The notes under the pieces are model-generated. The model had not been told where the DNA came from. It was given only the letters and a program-made list of their open reading frames with translations, and did no database searches. The translations under genes were made by a program, and so were the position numbers. 64,000 nucleotides of DNA, taken from the NCBI GenBank assembly GCA_030704615.1, contig CM060732.1:60991053-61055052 (forward strand), read 5' to 3'. This stretch comes from Takakia lepidozioides (lineage: Eukaryota; Streptophyta; Takakiopsida; Takakiales; Takakiaceae). How positions within the stretch are numbered: the first letter of the stretch is position 1; every line of letters begins with the position of its first letter. Below are positions 10,550 through 22,222 of the stretch, piece after piece.

Positions 10550-11500
10550 GGGTAACAAGTATTCGAAAAGTTCCACATTCTCGTCAAAAGACCAATGCAG
10601 CAATTGAGGCTTATCATGGTAATTTAAAATCTCGTCTATATGAGTAGAAAATCATTATGAAATGCAGGAGAGTGGATTGGATTATATACGAATTGGTGGG
10701 CGATGTTGCAATACATGGACCATAGACCAGGGGGTTTGTGACTAATTCCAAAGGAAAATTGTTGATTCAAAGCTCCGTTAAAGAGAGCAAGCAATATACT
10801 TAATTCCTATGTTGTGCATCCATCAATTGACGAAGAGCTCTTTTAGGTACGAGCACTCAACATCATTTCACCAAATTCCATCAGTTATATAATTCCATAG
10901 GCGAATGGGCATGTTGCAAATGCAAATGGGCATTGCGGGGCAATTTGTATAAACACCAAATTAAGGTTATACAACTGATCAAAAATATCCTTGGTACTCA
11001 ATTTGTGCGAATTTATGGTGCCGAGTTTGGATTGGGAACGGTCTTCATGTCCTATTTGAAGACACCAACAACTCACACCGTGCAGAACTCATGTTGGAAG
11101 ATGGGTTGCATGAAGATAAACATCCATTCCTTGTTTGTGTATCATATTAAAAATTTTATAAGGTAATGCCTATCTCCATATTTACCTACATATGTATATC
11201 TATAATCAAATAAATATATTAAAATATATTTTAATAAATATATTTCAAGTTGGTTAATGTCATTTTCGTGCGTTGTGGCATACAGATGAACCTTCCCCAA
11301 TTGCCAACCAACCTTCATGTCAAAACACTAAGTGTGATCCTATGAAGTTTGATATGCAATCTATTGCCCAAACAATGGAAGACATCATTCATACTATGGA
11401 AGGGGATAGTCCACAATTGGTTGGTCATACATTGGCTATGGTGAAGGCAGTGTATGGTGAAGTGCGATCACTGAAGAGTTTAGCAGAATAAGACATGATG
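10550..11500 (+). pseudogene. MULE-like transposase C-terminus with a damaged SWIM zinc finger
   Basis: The plus strand reads KTNAAIEAYHGNLKSRLYE, then MKCRRVDWIIYELVGDV, KGKLLIQSSVKESKQ, IGEWACCKCKWALRGNLYKH and QIKVIQLI. This is the tail of SWIM-domain MuDR/MULE-related transposases common in plants. The SWIM motif (C-x-C ... C-x-H) has its third Cys replaced by Tyr (NLYKH, expected NLCKH). Several stops interrupt the frame between 10,640 and 10,860. A later segment, 11,290-11,490 (MKFDMQSIAQTMEDIIHTME ... AVYGEVRSLKSLAE), may be a following exon of the same gene. This is a remnant. Confidence 0.7.
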
Positions 11501-11759
11501 ACATGATGCATCACTCTCGAGCCTTTCGGAAAATCGATGATAATGGTGACAACTCCATTCGCCGAAAGAAAGATTTTTTGGAACGAAGTAAAAGTTGGAA
11601 GTGCACCAAAACATCCCCAAATGACACTATGCATGTTAGTCATAGTCCATAGTTCATGAAAACATTGAGCAATCGAGTATGTATATATGGCTTTCTTGCT
11701 ATGTTATGAAATGGTTCAGCGGGTCGCTTCTTATTGATGCCAATAAGCAAATACTAAAC

Positions 11760-12860
11760 TATATTAAACTATACTACTCTCGTGTGGGTAGTTCAAAATC
11801 CAAAAGCTTATAGATGATTCATGTGGGTAGTGAAAAACATGACTACGAGTTTGGTCAAGCTTCATAATCCATAAACTCAGAATAATTGTCATGTAGGTAG
11901 TCATAAATTTTTCAAACAACTTGATAAAATATTGAACATGAGACTTTCTCCGATTTATGTATTGATAAATCATATGTAGACAGAAGTACCTGCATGAAGG
12001 TAGAATGTAGACAAGCTCTTAAAAATAAACACATGTTTTATGGATTGGTAATCATATTTTATACCGAAACTACCTTAATGTAGATAATAATAAAACATTG
12101 ATGAACTCGAGAAGATACTCAATGTACGACTACCTTCGTGAAAGGTAGTTCCAAAAAAACTATACAAATAGCTTTATGGACGGTTTCAGAACTACATGTT
12201 TGTAGTGACCTAGACATCACCTTCATGGTTCTGAATATGCGACTACCTAGATATAGGTTGTAATAAAATGTTGGAAAACTTGATAAGATATTGAGTATGG
12301 AACTACCCTCGTGAAGATAGTTCAATATAGCTCTTAAATATAAACAAATCATTTATGGATTGGTTGAGAACTACTGGGATGTAGGTAGTTTTGTCAAGCT
12401 TCATAATCCAAAAACTTAGTCCATAGTGCCAAAATTTTGAAGACCACACTCCATGAAGGACTACGAGGAGGACTTAAATACAAATGCTTTACGCATTGAT
12501 TAATCATTTGAGCTTCCTGGCATGTTGGTAATTTAGTCAAGCTTCATAATCCTGAAACGTAGGAACTAGTATCTTGTGAGTGGTAATAAAATATTTGAAA
12601 ACTTGAGAATATCACGAATATCAGATTACCTGTGTGAAGGTAGTTCTCCAAAGGCTCTTTAAAATGAACATAGTTCCAACATTGTTAAATAAATTGAGTA
12701 ATATACATATAGATCAAATGTATTACCTTCAGGCGGGTAATACCAGCAATATTAGATGTGTTGACAGACATACCTGCATGTAGGTAGTTTGGTATAGCTT
12801 AACAATCCAGAAACATATGAACCACTTTTACGTGGGTAGTTACACAATTTTCAAAAACTT
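11760..12860. repeat. Cluster of GTAGGTAGT / ACTACCT hairpin motifs
   Basis: At least a dozen variants of a short inverted pair, CTACCT(T)CGTG-AAGGTAGT or TGTGGGTAGT, occur every 50-110 bp. They are separated by A/T-rich text with recurring blocks such as AAGCTTCATAATCC, AAACTTGATAAGATATTGA and GCTCTTAAA-ATAAACA. The arrangement resembles a subterminal repeat region of a DNA transposon, possibly that of the MULE-like remnant just upstream. A lone copy, CACTACCTTCACGAAGGTAGT, recurs at 16,930. Confidence 0.7.
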
Positions 12861-14505
12861 ATGCCCCGGCCGCACCTGCCGGTTAGCTAGCAGGCCACGC
12901 GGCAGTTTGTTAGCAGGAGCGCAAAAATAAGTATTTCGGGCTGCCCGCCCGTCTTCCCCGCGGCTATGGTGGATGGAGCCCGTGGGAGCTGCTTGACGAC
13001 TACGAAACTTGCAGGTTTGCTTGGTGCTTATAGAGTTCACAGCGATTTGAAGCGAGAAGAGCGTGCAGCAAAATGCCTTCTTGAGTCGCAAAGGTGAGAA
13101 AGTTTTCTGGAATTGCTCCATGGTTTCTCCTTTTTCTCTCCTCCAATGAAGGCATCGGTTGTTGCTTTCTTCCCTTGCTCCTGCTCTGCACCTTCAATGG
13201 AAGTCTTGCCACACTGGGACTGCCCTTCACTGCATCAAAATTTTAGCTTCACTATGCCAATCAAACCAGATGCTGAGGTGTGGAAGGTAAACACACTTGA
13301 TTAGAAAGTAAACACACTTTAGCTATTGAGGTTTCGTCTTAGAATACCGGAGTTTGGAATCCTCTCTACCAGTAGTCAATAGTCTCTGCTCTGCTAAACG
13401 TGTGAACAGCTTGACCCTTGCACAATAAAGCCGCAAAAATTCTAGGTGTTATGAACCTGGGCCGGGTAAGGCTTGTTGCACGTCAGAATGAGCCACTGCT
13501 AGTGTAAGTGTGAAGCAGGCCTATGTGGCCCAAAAGTGCCTCGCCTGAAGTCTCTCTTCAATGCACACAAAAATTAGGATGAGGCCTCTCTCCGTCGCGG
13601 TGACCGCTAGGCTGGGCTGTAGGTCGTTTGGGAGGTTAGCACCAATCCTCTTCTGTCTGTGTGCGTCTGTATCTACCTCCATTCTGACCTTGTATTTAGG
13701 CTGTCTGTCCGTTCCTATTTCTGTCTTCCCCTCACAGATTTTTGGTCAGTGTATCTGATGTTGTGTAACATCATCTTATGGACATTTCTGTGGATTTCAT
13801 CTGAATGGTCTTACTTTTGCAGGAAATTTGGTGAAGAGAAGGCACGCTGGCTGGAGGGGCTGCAACCAGTGTCAGTGGATAAGGCTTATGACAAGGTTTT
13901 TACTTCTCATATTTCTGGAGTGTAACCAAGTGTGTGAATATGGACATGTTGCTAGTTCTAGCTTGTAACAGATGTCAGACATGTAATTCTGGTTGCACTG
14001 CCAGGCACAGTATTGAGGAAAGGGACAGAAGCATTATGAACAGCCCTTCTGAGCTTCAGGTTTGTTATACCATATAACATCTGGGTTGTGGGTTGTGCTT
14101 TCCAGCTGCATTTCTTCTGCAATGTGTTTCTAGGTGTATTAGGCTTCCACTTCCCTAAAGTTGTTAAGCCCGGATCTGAAGCCTGCGAATGGAAACCAGA
14201 TTGTTGTTGATTTTGCTGAGTGTGCTGTATTGTGCAGAAACCGATGGAGGTATCAAGGTGGCATCAGTGCCAGTTGCAGCCTGGCTATGTTGCGGCAGAA
14301 GTGCTATGAGGGATGCTATGAGCTTAGGTGTGAATACATCGGGCAGTCCAGCAATGCTTGCTATCTGAGATGGCGTAAGTGTGGAACTTAGGTTTGGGTT
14401 AGTGTTCGCATAAGCAGTCTGCTTCAGTTGCTCTGAAGGAAATCGAGCCATGGCCTCGAAACTAATAAGCTACGCTTCTGTACTTTCTGTTTGCACAACA
14501 ACATG
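12861..14505 (+). other. Exon-like segments of unknown origin
   Basis: The left border carries CCCCGGCCGCACCTGCCG (12,863), which recurs at 16,973. Candidate short exons include 13,823-13,900 (RKFGEEKARWLEGLQPVSVD, after a TTTGCAG acceptor) and 14,005-14,060 (ARHSIEERDRSIMNSPSELQ, after a GCCAG acceptor and before GTTTGT). I do not recognise the protein. The pieces may be captured host exons or a lowly constrained gene. Confidence 0.3.
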
Positions 14506-14507
14506 GA

Positions 14508-15017
14508 TTGGAGGCAGTTGTGTCATGGAGTGAAAGTAGACCACAAATGGCCATTTTCAGTTTGCAAACTCAGTCCTGGTTACTTTGGACTGTTGTGCAG
14601 CCCTCCATCAATAGCAAGTCTGCCGAGTTACTGGAAATTGAATGCCCCCGAATTGTTATAAATCCAACTCCTTCTTGGAAGGCTTTCCTCCATCTATCTG
14701 TTCCTCGAGAGGCTCAGCCTGGGATTGTTCTTGATGACCTGCTAATTGAGGACATTGACCCCATGACTTGGGCAGTTACAGCCTCCTTAAGGCCACGAAA
14801 GCCAGCTGGTATTGATGAGGAGAAACTAGGACTGTCTGTTGCGGAGCACTTTCGCCTTGCATTTTCTTCCAGAGATGAACGTCTGGCACCGAGAGCCAAA
14901 AACATGAGACATAATCAAAGACGAGCCGAAAAAGCATGGCTCAGCTCTGACACACAAGCTAAAGCCCAAGTTTGGGCAGCGATTGCACATAAGTCTCTCA
15001 GGAATTGGGCACAGTAA
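14508..15017 (+). CDS. Hypothetical protein (169 aa), possibly the last exon of a longer gene
   Basis: An uninterrupted frame ends at TAA 15,015. I do not recognise the product. The C-terminal two thirds look coding: IVLDDLLIEDIDPMTWAVTA, then GIDEEKLGLSVAEHFRLAFS, then a basic helical tail, RAKNMRHNQRRAEKAW. The N-terminal third (MEAVVSWSESRPQ...) has no clear features, and the true start or splice acceptor may lie further in. No signal peptide or membrane span is seen. It lies in a tract of similar exon-like scraps, so it may be part of a captured gene rather than a standalone one. Confidence 0.35.
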   Translation: MEAVVSWSESRPQMAIFSLQTQSWLLWTVVQPSINSKSAELLEIECPRIVINPTPSWKAFLHLSVPREAQPGIVLDDLLIEDIDPMTWAVTASLRPRKPAGIDEEKLGLSVAEHFRLAFSSRDERLAPRAKNMRHNQRRAEKAWLSSDTQAKAQVWAAIAHKSLRNWAQ

Positions 15018-16590
15018 TAAATTTTGTCTCTTGGTTTTGGACATTGAGCCCTGTAAGGGCAGGTTTCATAGTGAAGCTCAAGTGGTTTCATTGAAGTACC
15101 CTAGTTATTCTTCTGGTTTAGGCCTACCACCAAGCTGGCATATTTAAAGCTTGCAGACATTTTGAGGAAATGAACTTCATATGATTGGTGTTGGTCATCC
15201 ACCAATTTACAGCTAGTATTGAACATTATTGTCATGAGGGAAATCAGATTTGGGTTTCCACTTCTTCGCTGCCATGGCGGATGTAACCTGCGAGACAGCA
15301 GAAGCCTTGTCCTCTGGCCCGAATGAGCAGTGGTACCTACAACAGAAAGAACCTTGCATTAATGGAATAAAAGGGGGGAGCGCCTTAAAGAGTTCTGGAC
15401 AATCGCTGGGGGCATGCAATTGGGATAGTACTACTGCATACAAACTTGAAAGCAAAGACGAAGACACAATCCTTCAACCCTTAACAGCACTGTTACACCC
15501 GAACAGGTAAATGAGACAGTGCTCGCAGCAAATTACAATGTACAGTCAGGTATGCTTCCATGAGTACCCCATGTTCCCAGATGCAAATTTATGAGAGGAT
15601 CATGCAGCCATGCATAAATGGAGTTCATGACGAAATAGACGTGGGCAGTACACATGCCTGTGAATACAAGGAAACTGCACATTCGGTTAGATGGCAACAC
15701 ACAAATAAGTGTTTGTAGGAGAATCGCAGCTTCTGAGATGGAGGTTTCTGGAAAGGTCGTGCAGGCATCTATGGATGGACGATGTGAGCTACGTAGTTTC
15801 ACCCTCAGTAGAATTCTGAATCTCTGCTATAATCAAGACAAGAAAAGTCAAGGCTGCTTAAGGCAAGGTTTTACACGAGTCTTTTACCAGTGGTGGATTC
15901 CAACAAGGTTTCCTGAAAGAGATGCACTCACTCACTCACCAAAGACATGTCCACCCTGCTAACTCAGATCTATCATCCCAATCTCATACTTAATCGGAAG
16001 GAAGCCCACCTTCTACAAAGGACCGAAGTCCATGCAGTCCATCCAGTTTCAGTTTTGTGAAAGTCACCAGTGGTACAGATTTCAACCTATGTCTTGAAGA
16101 GGTCAGCGATGGCTCCCAACTAGACAACTATATATCTCTCAATGGATTGCAACACCTATTCTACTCATGCTGTAAATGTGACAAATTGGGGCGGTTGACA
16201 GCTGAAGTGGAATTGGATTGTGTGAGCCTGGATTTCAGATTTCAGATTTTAGTTCTGAACAGATTTGAAAGAGCCTTGCTTTGGTTGTCAAGCTCTACTG
16301 TCAAGCTCTACCCTAGAACCATCCGCACTACCACCCGTGGCGTCGGATGTCGTGGAAGACATGCTCCTGTCCCGAGGATCCAGCGGAGAGAGAATGTCTA
16401 GCAGGTAGAGCCCACAGCTCTATGATGGTGATCGAGAGAGAGAAAGAGTATGGAATTGAAGGGCCCACACCCCGTGATCGAGAGAGAGACAAAGAATTCA
16501 AAAGATAGATATAAATCCCAAAATTGTTATAATCAATTGGTTTAAATCAAATCCAACTTCGTCAATGAGGGTATTGTGGTTTCTATTAAT
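15018..16590 (+). other. Non-coding or unrecognised stretch
   Basis: Short open frames at 15,250-15,510, 15,654-15,962 and 16,057-16,401 have no recognisable domain and no convincing splice context. I see no repeats or RNA genes. The stretch may be the 3' continuation of the tract above. Confidence 0.3.
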
Positions 16591-16860
16591 TAATTGATTC
16601 GTGTTGGCTGTTTTTTTTTGGGGGCCTGCCTTTGCAGAGCCCACTATTTACTAATTTAGTAAGTAGTAGCTCCCTTATATAGCTCTTAGGGCGGTGGACC
16701 CTTCTAGAAGGCCCTCTACACATGTCAACCCTGCAAGACTCCTTATTCTAAATTTGGCCAATTCCTCCCTTCTTTTTTTTGACCCCCTCATCTCATTCCT
16801 TAATACATGTGGCCTTCCTCTTCCTACATAAGCGGCCCACTCTAATTCCTGGGCCACAGT
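16590..16860 (-). repeat. Inverted copy of the TTCTAGAAGG/TATA promoter-like unit
   Basis: In inverted orientation this carries the same landmarks as the arms of the palindrome at 51.6-53.0 kb: a GTTTTTTTTTGGGGGCCTGC border, CCCACT-TTTACTAA-TTAGTAAGTAG, a TTATATAGCTC TATA-like box, and CCTTCTAGAAGG with its ACACATGTCA flank. It is a solo copy of the same repeat family. Confidence 0.6.
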
Positions 16861-16914
16861 AATTCCTGGACCACTCTAGAATCAGGGCCCGAAAACTGCT
16901 CTACATATCTCATT

Positions 16915-17050
16915 TTTTACAATGTTGGCACTACCTTCACGAAGGTAGTCACACACGGAACAATCTAAGGCCCCGGCCGCACCTGGCCGCTAAGCTAGTT
17001 AGCAACCGTTAGTTGCGAGGTGACGGCCGCATATGCAAGGTTGTGGATCC
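16915..17050. repeat. Second copy of the hairpin plus CCCCGGCCGCACCTG block
   Basis: The hairpin CACTACCTTCACGAAGGTAGT is followed by CCCCGGCCGCACCTGGCCG and GCTAGTTAGC. The order and orientation match 12,835-12,900, where the hairpin cluster runs into CCCCGGCCGCACCTGCCG and TTAGCTAGC. This suggests both mark the same border of one repeat family. Confidence 0.55.
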
Positions 17051-17261
17051 CCTTAGTTAGCGTCACTCTAGCAACCATTAAAAAATGCTCATGGAATTTT
17101 TGACATTTAACAGGTCATCATCCGTAGTGCTAAATATCGGTCACCTGCTAAAACACGGGCAGTGCCCACCATTGTACATGCGCCAGAGCTGTATCCTTCC
17201 GAGGGCGTCGAGTGGATCAAAATGGATCAGTGCGATGGTCTTCTCGTCGTTAGAAAAGTAC

Positions 17262-17490
17262 ATGGAAGTCGCAGATGGTTAAGTGCACTGAGTGCTACCC
17301 AGATGATTCTGGGGTCAAATCTTGCTACTGGCGGGTGTGGTATGGTTCCTGGGCGGTGTCCCACTCATTCGCGTCCATGGCGCATAAATGAAAGAGGTTA
17401 TTTTCTCCTCTCACTACTAAGGGGCCTGATTTGTGAGCTGTCGCTCCCAGGTGTTTCCCTTTTTAATAAATAATAATAATAATAATAATG
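17262..17490 (+). repeat. tRNA-derived SINE (family 3), copy 1
   Basis: The tRNA-like head shows GATGGTTAAGTGCAC (A-box region, 17,274-17,288) and GGGGTCAAATC (B box, 17,311-17,321). The body includes GCGCATAAATGAAAGAGG and GAGCTGTCGCTCCCAGGTG. The 3' end is a TTTTTAAT(AAT)n tail at 17,460-17,490. The body recurs on the minus strand at 28,225-28,400 and, more diverged, at 30,515-30,655. Head, body and simple tail together support a SINE. Confidence 0.65.
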
Positions 17491-20400
17491 AATTGCTATT
17501 CAACTTACAGCCATGCACTGCATTTTCTTTGTTGGGGAGCTATTGACAGATGAAATGGCGGCCCACAAATATTTTTGGTATATGATGGACCCATGGTGGA
17601 AGGATGGGAAGGTGGAGGCTCCATTCTTCTTTTCTTTCAGTCATGCCGCTGCACAAATCATGCATACATCCTTGCCTTGCTGCTAGCAGCTGACAATGAC
17701 AGCCTAGAATTGTAACAATGGACAAGGGGCCTGGATGACTCATACAAAACTTTAAAATTTAAAATTGTGGAGTGATTATATTGTAGATTGGTACGTTGGG
17801 AGTGAGAGCTGTGACTGTGAAGCAACCGGCAAAGGGCTTGCATTGCGTCCGCCCACCGGGGTCTGTGGGTGCGAGACACAGATGTGGTGATCATCCTGCC
17901 CATCTCAGAACCAAACCGATGTACAGCAAGAGCTGAGAGCTAGTAGGAAAGATTCTGCTTTTCGAGTATGAGAGCCTGCGTTTCTATATTCATCAGCGGT
18001 GAAGGTTGAGAAATACAATTGAGACAAGATGAGATGCAGTGAATTAGGCATGACGAGTTTCCCGGCGTACAACTTCGGGGGTTGACACTTCTGCAACATT
18101 GGAACTCCTAGTAGCAAATAGAAAAGAAACAAGAAAGGGTTTCATCAGGCTCAGCATTCTGTTTACAACAGACTTGGAAATTAAATTAGATTGTTCAAGA
18201 CTTCATCATGTTTGCAAGAGCGAGACCTTCACAGTACAAGATCAAACCCCCAAGCCTTAGAATAGGACTACTCATAGATATAGAAAAATGCAGCAGAACG
18301 ATCCCCCGAGATTTGTAAGCTGCGAAGATGGAGTATTTTGCTACAATTGTGGATTTCCAGCCTATAATCGTCGGAGCAGGATGTCTTGCTCTCGGTTATG
18401 TGTATGGCCGACACCAGCGATCTTTGCACCCAGTACGGCCCGAAGCAGAAGGAACTCGCTGCTGTAGCCAGGAGGCAATCGGCAATAGTTGTAGCCCTTG
18501 TCAAGCAATGAGCACTAATGGCGTTGAGCATTTGGCAACGGGGGATCAAGCAAAATTGCATACGGTGAGTTTTGCGCACTTGTAGGGTTGGGTTACCGTG
18601 CCGAGAGTCTCAGACTGTAATCTAGGGCCCAGCGTAAGGATCGAAGCATGATGAACAGAGATCTAGGAAACTCAGAAGGAATACAGGCAGAAACCATGTC
18701 CAGGATTACGGAACGTGGACAGAGCGACAGAGAAAAAGGCACCGTAAAAAGGAGAGAGAAGTTAAAGCTACAGCTAAAGTATGTTGTTTAACGTCCAGGC
18801 AGAGAGAGAGAGATCAGTGGCTCCGAACGCATGCTTTGGGGACGGTCTTCTATTCTCGTGTCCTTTTGTAACGTCCACAGGTTAGTGAACTGCCTGTAGA
18901 GAATGCCCTAGAAATTGCCATAAAGAGTCTCGGCGCCTTCACCACTCTTCTGCCTCCTTTCCCCTACGCGGACAATTCTGCGGATTGAACTGGAACAAAT
19001 TGCCATCCATTGGGGGAAGCACATTGATAATCGCTTAGAATTTCGGGCATGTTGTTGTACGGAGGAAGATGGTAGATGTTGCTCGCTCCCATGGAAACGC
19101 ATTGTTGATCACTGAACTTCACAGAAGTGGGTGCTGTCTGTGAAGTACGAGGTAGGACGAGTGGACGAGAGGCATGAGTATATGAAGAGGGGCCTAGCCC
19201 AGAAGATGGATGGGTTGGATTGCCGTGCCATCAACATGGTAAGTCCCTCTCCCTCCAAAATCGACCTTTTCGTGGGTGGCTTGCAGTGACTCGAGGGCAT
19301 TTCGCGCACGGACTCTTGGCTATCATCTCTATGCTTGCATATGGTGAGTTGCTTTGGAGCGTGGGTGATGTGTCTGTTTGCAATAGAGTCCTTGTCCCCA
19401 AGCTATGTGTCTCTAGTAAGCAATTGTGCTAAGGTGATGTGCAGAAACTTCCAGGGACACTGGTGGGTGCAATGGAGTCTCCTCGGCTTGAAGAGAGAGA
19501 TCAGGTACCAGTCAGCACGTACCTCTGTAACTGTTCTTTGAGATGCATCATCTCTCACATGGCAGAGAAACACAACGAAATGCCAGGCTTTTTCACTGTC
19601 AAGAAGTTAAAAGAGTCTTAGCAATTCTGCTTTTTATTATAAAAGTTTGAGTGTTGCATTATGCTATGCTGGGAACAATTATCTATTTGCAAATGTGTGT
19701 GTTGACACAGAGGGAGACCTGCCCAAGATCTACCATTAAGTCTTCGACACAAATGTTAGGGGACACGGAGCAGAGTAGTTGCTGCAAAAACGTCCAGGCT
19801 CCTTCCAAGGTGTGATTACAAATGCATTTGAGATGTTGAGTCAGGCCTAGGGAGGGACGGAGTTACTGTTCTAGTATGTGTGAAGCGAAGTAGCCCTAGA
19901 GAGATGGTGTGCACTTTTCTGTAGATGTGGATTCTTTACTAAAATTTCTCTTCGAACCCCCCTTTAGCCTCTGTACAATACAGCCATCTGTCGCTTGGTG
20001 CAACCCAGAAGAACAAACTCCTGTACACAAGAATGGCCAGCGCTCATATTAGCTTTCAATTTCCTCTAACTTGATGGCCATTGGCTTTATGCTGGCGCTT
20101 TAGCTGTTTTGGGCTGTGTTTGATGCCGTTGTTGTTAGACTCCACAGAAGATTCCCTGAGGGTTTAATACTCAGGTTTATGCCTTTGAGGGTATCATTGT
20201 AGCCTTCACAGGGAACAGTAAACGATTACTTTTCTTCTGTTATAGCTTTGCAAATGAAAACTTTGACAGAATTCTACTTCACTCCTGTTACCCTGTTGTA
20301 GCTGACCTGGATGGAGTTGCCTCTGCCTGAGGTGCAACTAGAGCTGAATATGGATTTAGTTCTCGGAATCTGGGATTGCAAAACCTGGGATTTGGAAACA

Positions 20401-20520
20401 GTTGAAGAATCTTGGACTTCTTTGTGACGTGGTGCTGAATAGATGCCTTAGGTTAAGAGATATTTTGTGACATTTTTCTCTCACCTCCAGTTTGAAAGCA
20501 TCAACTTACCAGAATAAATA
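17491..20520. other. Long stretch with a few exon-like scraps but no assignable gene
   Basis: An exon-like piece at 19,142-19,239 (EVGRVDERHEYMKRGLAQKM ending ATG|GTAAGT) and another at 19,441-19,620 (KLPGTLVGAMESPRLEERDQ, ending in a stop) could belong together on the plus strand. A small ORF at 18,328-18,585 begins with a possible membrane span (PIIVGAGCLALGYVYG). None resembles a family I know. The rest of the stretch shows nothing I can support. Confidence 0.25.
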
Positions 20521-20531
20521 ACAAAGATATC

Positions 20532-22222
20532 ATGGGTTTTTCAAAATCACAGAAGCAAAAGAGTATGGAGACTAGACCTTCTGTGTGGAAAGGCAAACTG
20601 AAATTGGATACTGGGAGAAAAGAGGACCGTGTTGGAGATGGGGAACCACCATGGAGTCCAGACATATTGAAGCAGAGGATAAACTATTTCAATAGATTCA
20701 GTTCTAAAACTGATGGAACAGTTGTTCAAGCAGAAAGAGACTCGAAGACAAATCAATGTAAGAGGAAGCTGATGGTTATAACACATGATAATGTCACAGA
20801 CAACTTCAGTGATCGCGCAAGTCGCGTGTCAGATACATTACCAACACCAAATTTGGTGAATGATTGTTTTGTTGAGGAAAGTAAAGCCATGTCCAGGGAA
20901 CCCAAAAGAGACAAAGGAGGCTCCATAAAGGAGATTGGAAAGAAAAATGGAGCTAGTGAAACTCAGGTGGTGGTGCAGACTGTGTCAAGATGGCCTGCAA
21001 ACCATGGTTCGTCTTTAGTGTTGATGTCTCTGTTTCTTTATGTGAGAACTAGCAATTGAACTGATCCAAGCCTTCAACTTCTCAAAGTTGAGGGTTTTGG
21101 GCAACGATGAGGATTACTAAGTTGTGGAAATGTACAGTCAGATGAACCTGAGTTTGTGCCAGAAGCTAGAGGTGTCCTCATCAACAGCTCTGAACTCTGA
21201 CCCTGCGTTGCTCTGGTTACTAGGAAATGGCAAGACAGAATTGGAACCCCATATCTGTTTCTAACTCTTTGTAGTGTGGAAAATGCTATTTATTGTCAAC
21301 CACTGCAGATATGAAACCAGACACTAACATATGCTCATGTCTGTTTGCCTACAGTGCAAGAGAAAGGAGTTAAAGGGACTGAGATGAGGAGCTGTGTTCC
21401 ACTCGATAAGGTGCTCAAGGCAGAGATTTATGAGCTGCTGAACAATACTGACTGTGGCAAGGTCAATCTCCTCAACCTGCTCCTTTGCCCCCATTGCCCA
21501 AAATTCATCCTTCTCTCTGCCCCATGTGCATGAATATATTCCAGGCCAGACGAAGGGAGTTGGTATTAACACCTTGCTTTTGTCATGCAGGTCACATTTG
21601 AGAAGATTCTCTCTCAACTCGGTATGTCATTACTAAAGAAAAATCCTCTTCCCTGGGAAGCTCAGATATATGTGGCTGCGTTTGTGACTCTGGGATTACA
21701 GACCCTTTGTTTCAATTTTGCAGCATGGCAGTCTCCTGGAGTGTCAGATGTTTGATCTAATGGATGAGATACATGTAAACAACCCCTGTTGCAAAGAACT
21801 TGTGCCACTGTCACATTCAACCTAGGCACTTAATTGTGTTGTGATGAGCTCCTGGGGGAACTGCCTGCCAGCTGCTGTGAAAAATCAATCGAAAACTGGG
21901 TGGGATTGCTTGTGTTGTGACATCGTGGTGGTAGGATAGCTGTCATTCCAGGGCATATGGGAGAAGGATTTTTGTTAGTGTCACTGAATCACAAATGTAT
22001 TTGTTGTTGGCAGAAGAAAAGCTACATGTGGATCTCAGGGAAGACAAGGCCCGCATTGTCTCACTTCTTTGGGAGGTTATCAATTTTAGCAAGCTACTGG
22101 AAGAGGAAAGGGAGTAGGAAAATAAAAAAGAAGGTGAAAACTAGCTGTAGAGGATTGAATCGACTGGAAACGGAAGAGTTTTGTGAGAACCAAGGGGCAT
22201 CTGGGACCTGGATTCTCTCTTA
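20532..22222 (+). pseudogene. Unrecognised multi-exon gene or captured exons
   Basis: Five exon-like segments line up on the plus strand. (1) 20,532-21,005: a 157-residue polar, Lys-rich opening from ATG (MGFSKSQKQKSMETRPS...). (2) 21,353-21,462: QEKGVKGTEMRSCVPLDKVL, AEIYELLNNTDCGK. (3) 21,591-21,631: VTFEKILSQL. (4) 21,724-21,773: HGSLLECQMFDLMDEIH. (5) 22,015-22,115: EEKLHVDLREDKARIVSLLW, EVINFSKLLEEERE. Junctions 1-2 and 2-3 keep frame with GT/AG sites; 3-4 and 4-5 do not, and segment 5 hits a TAG. The product would be helical and probably coiled-coil. I infer a decayed host gene or exons carried by a transposon. Confidence 0.4.

Noticed and set aside
14164-14451. Minus-strand 95-codon ORF
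   Set aside because: It overlaps more plausible plus-strand coding text and shows no domain or start context.
18268-18579. Minus-strand 103-codon ORF opposite a small plus-strand ORF
   Set aside because: Neither frame shows conservation signals I can judge, and it looks like a chance open frame.
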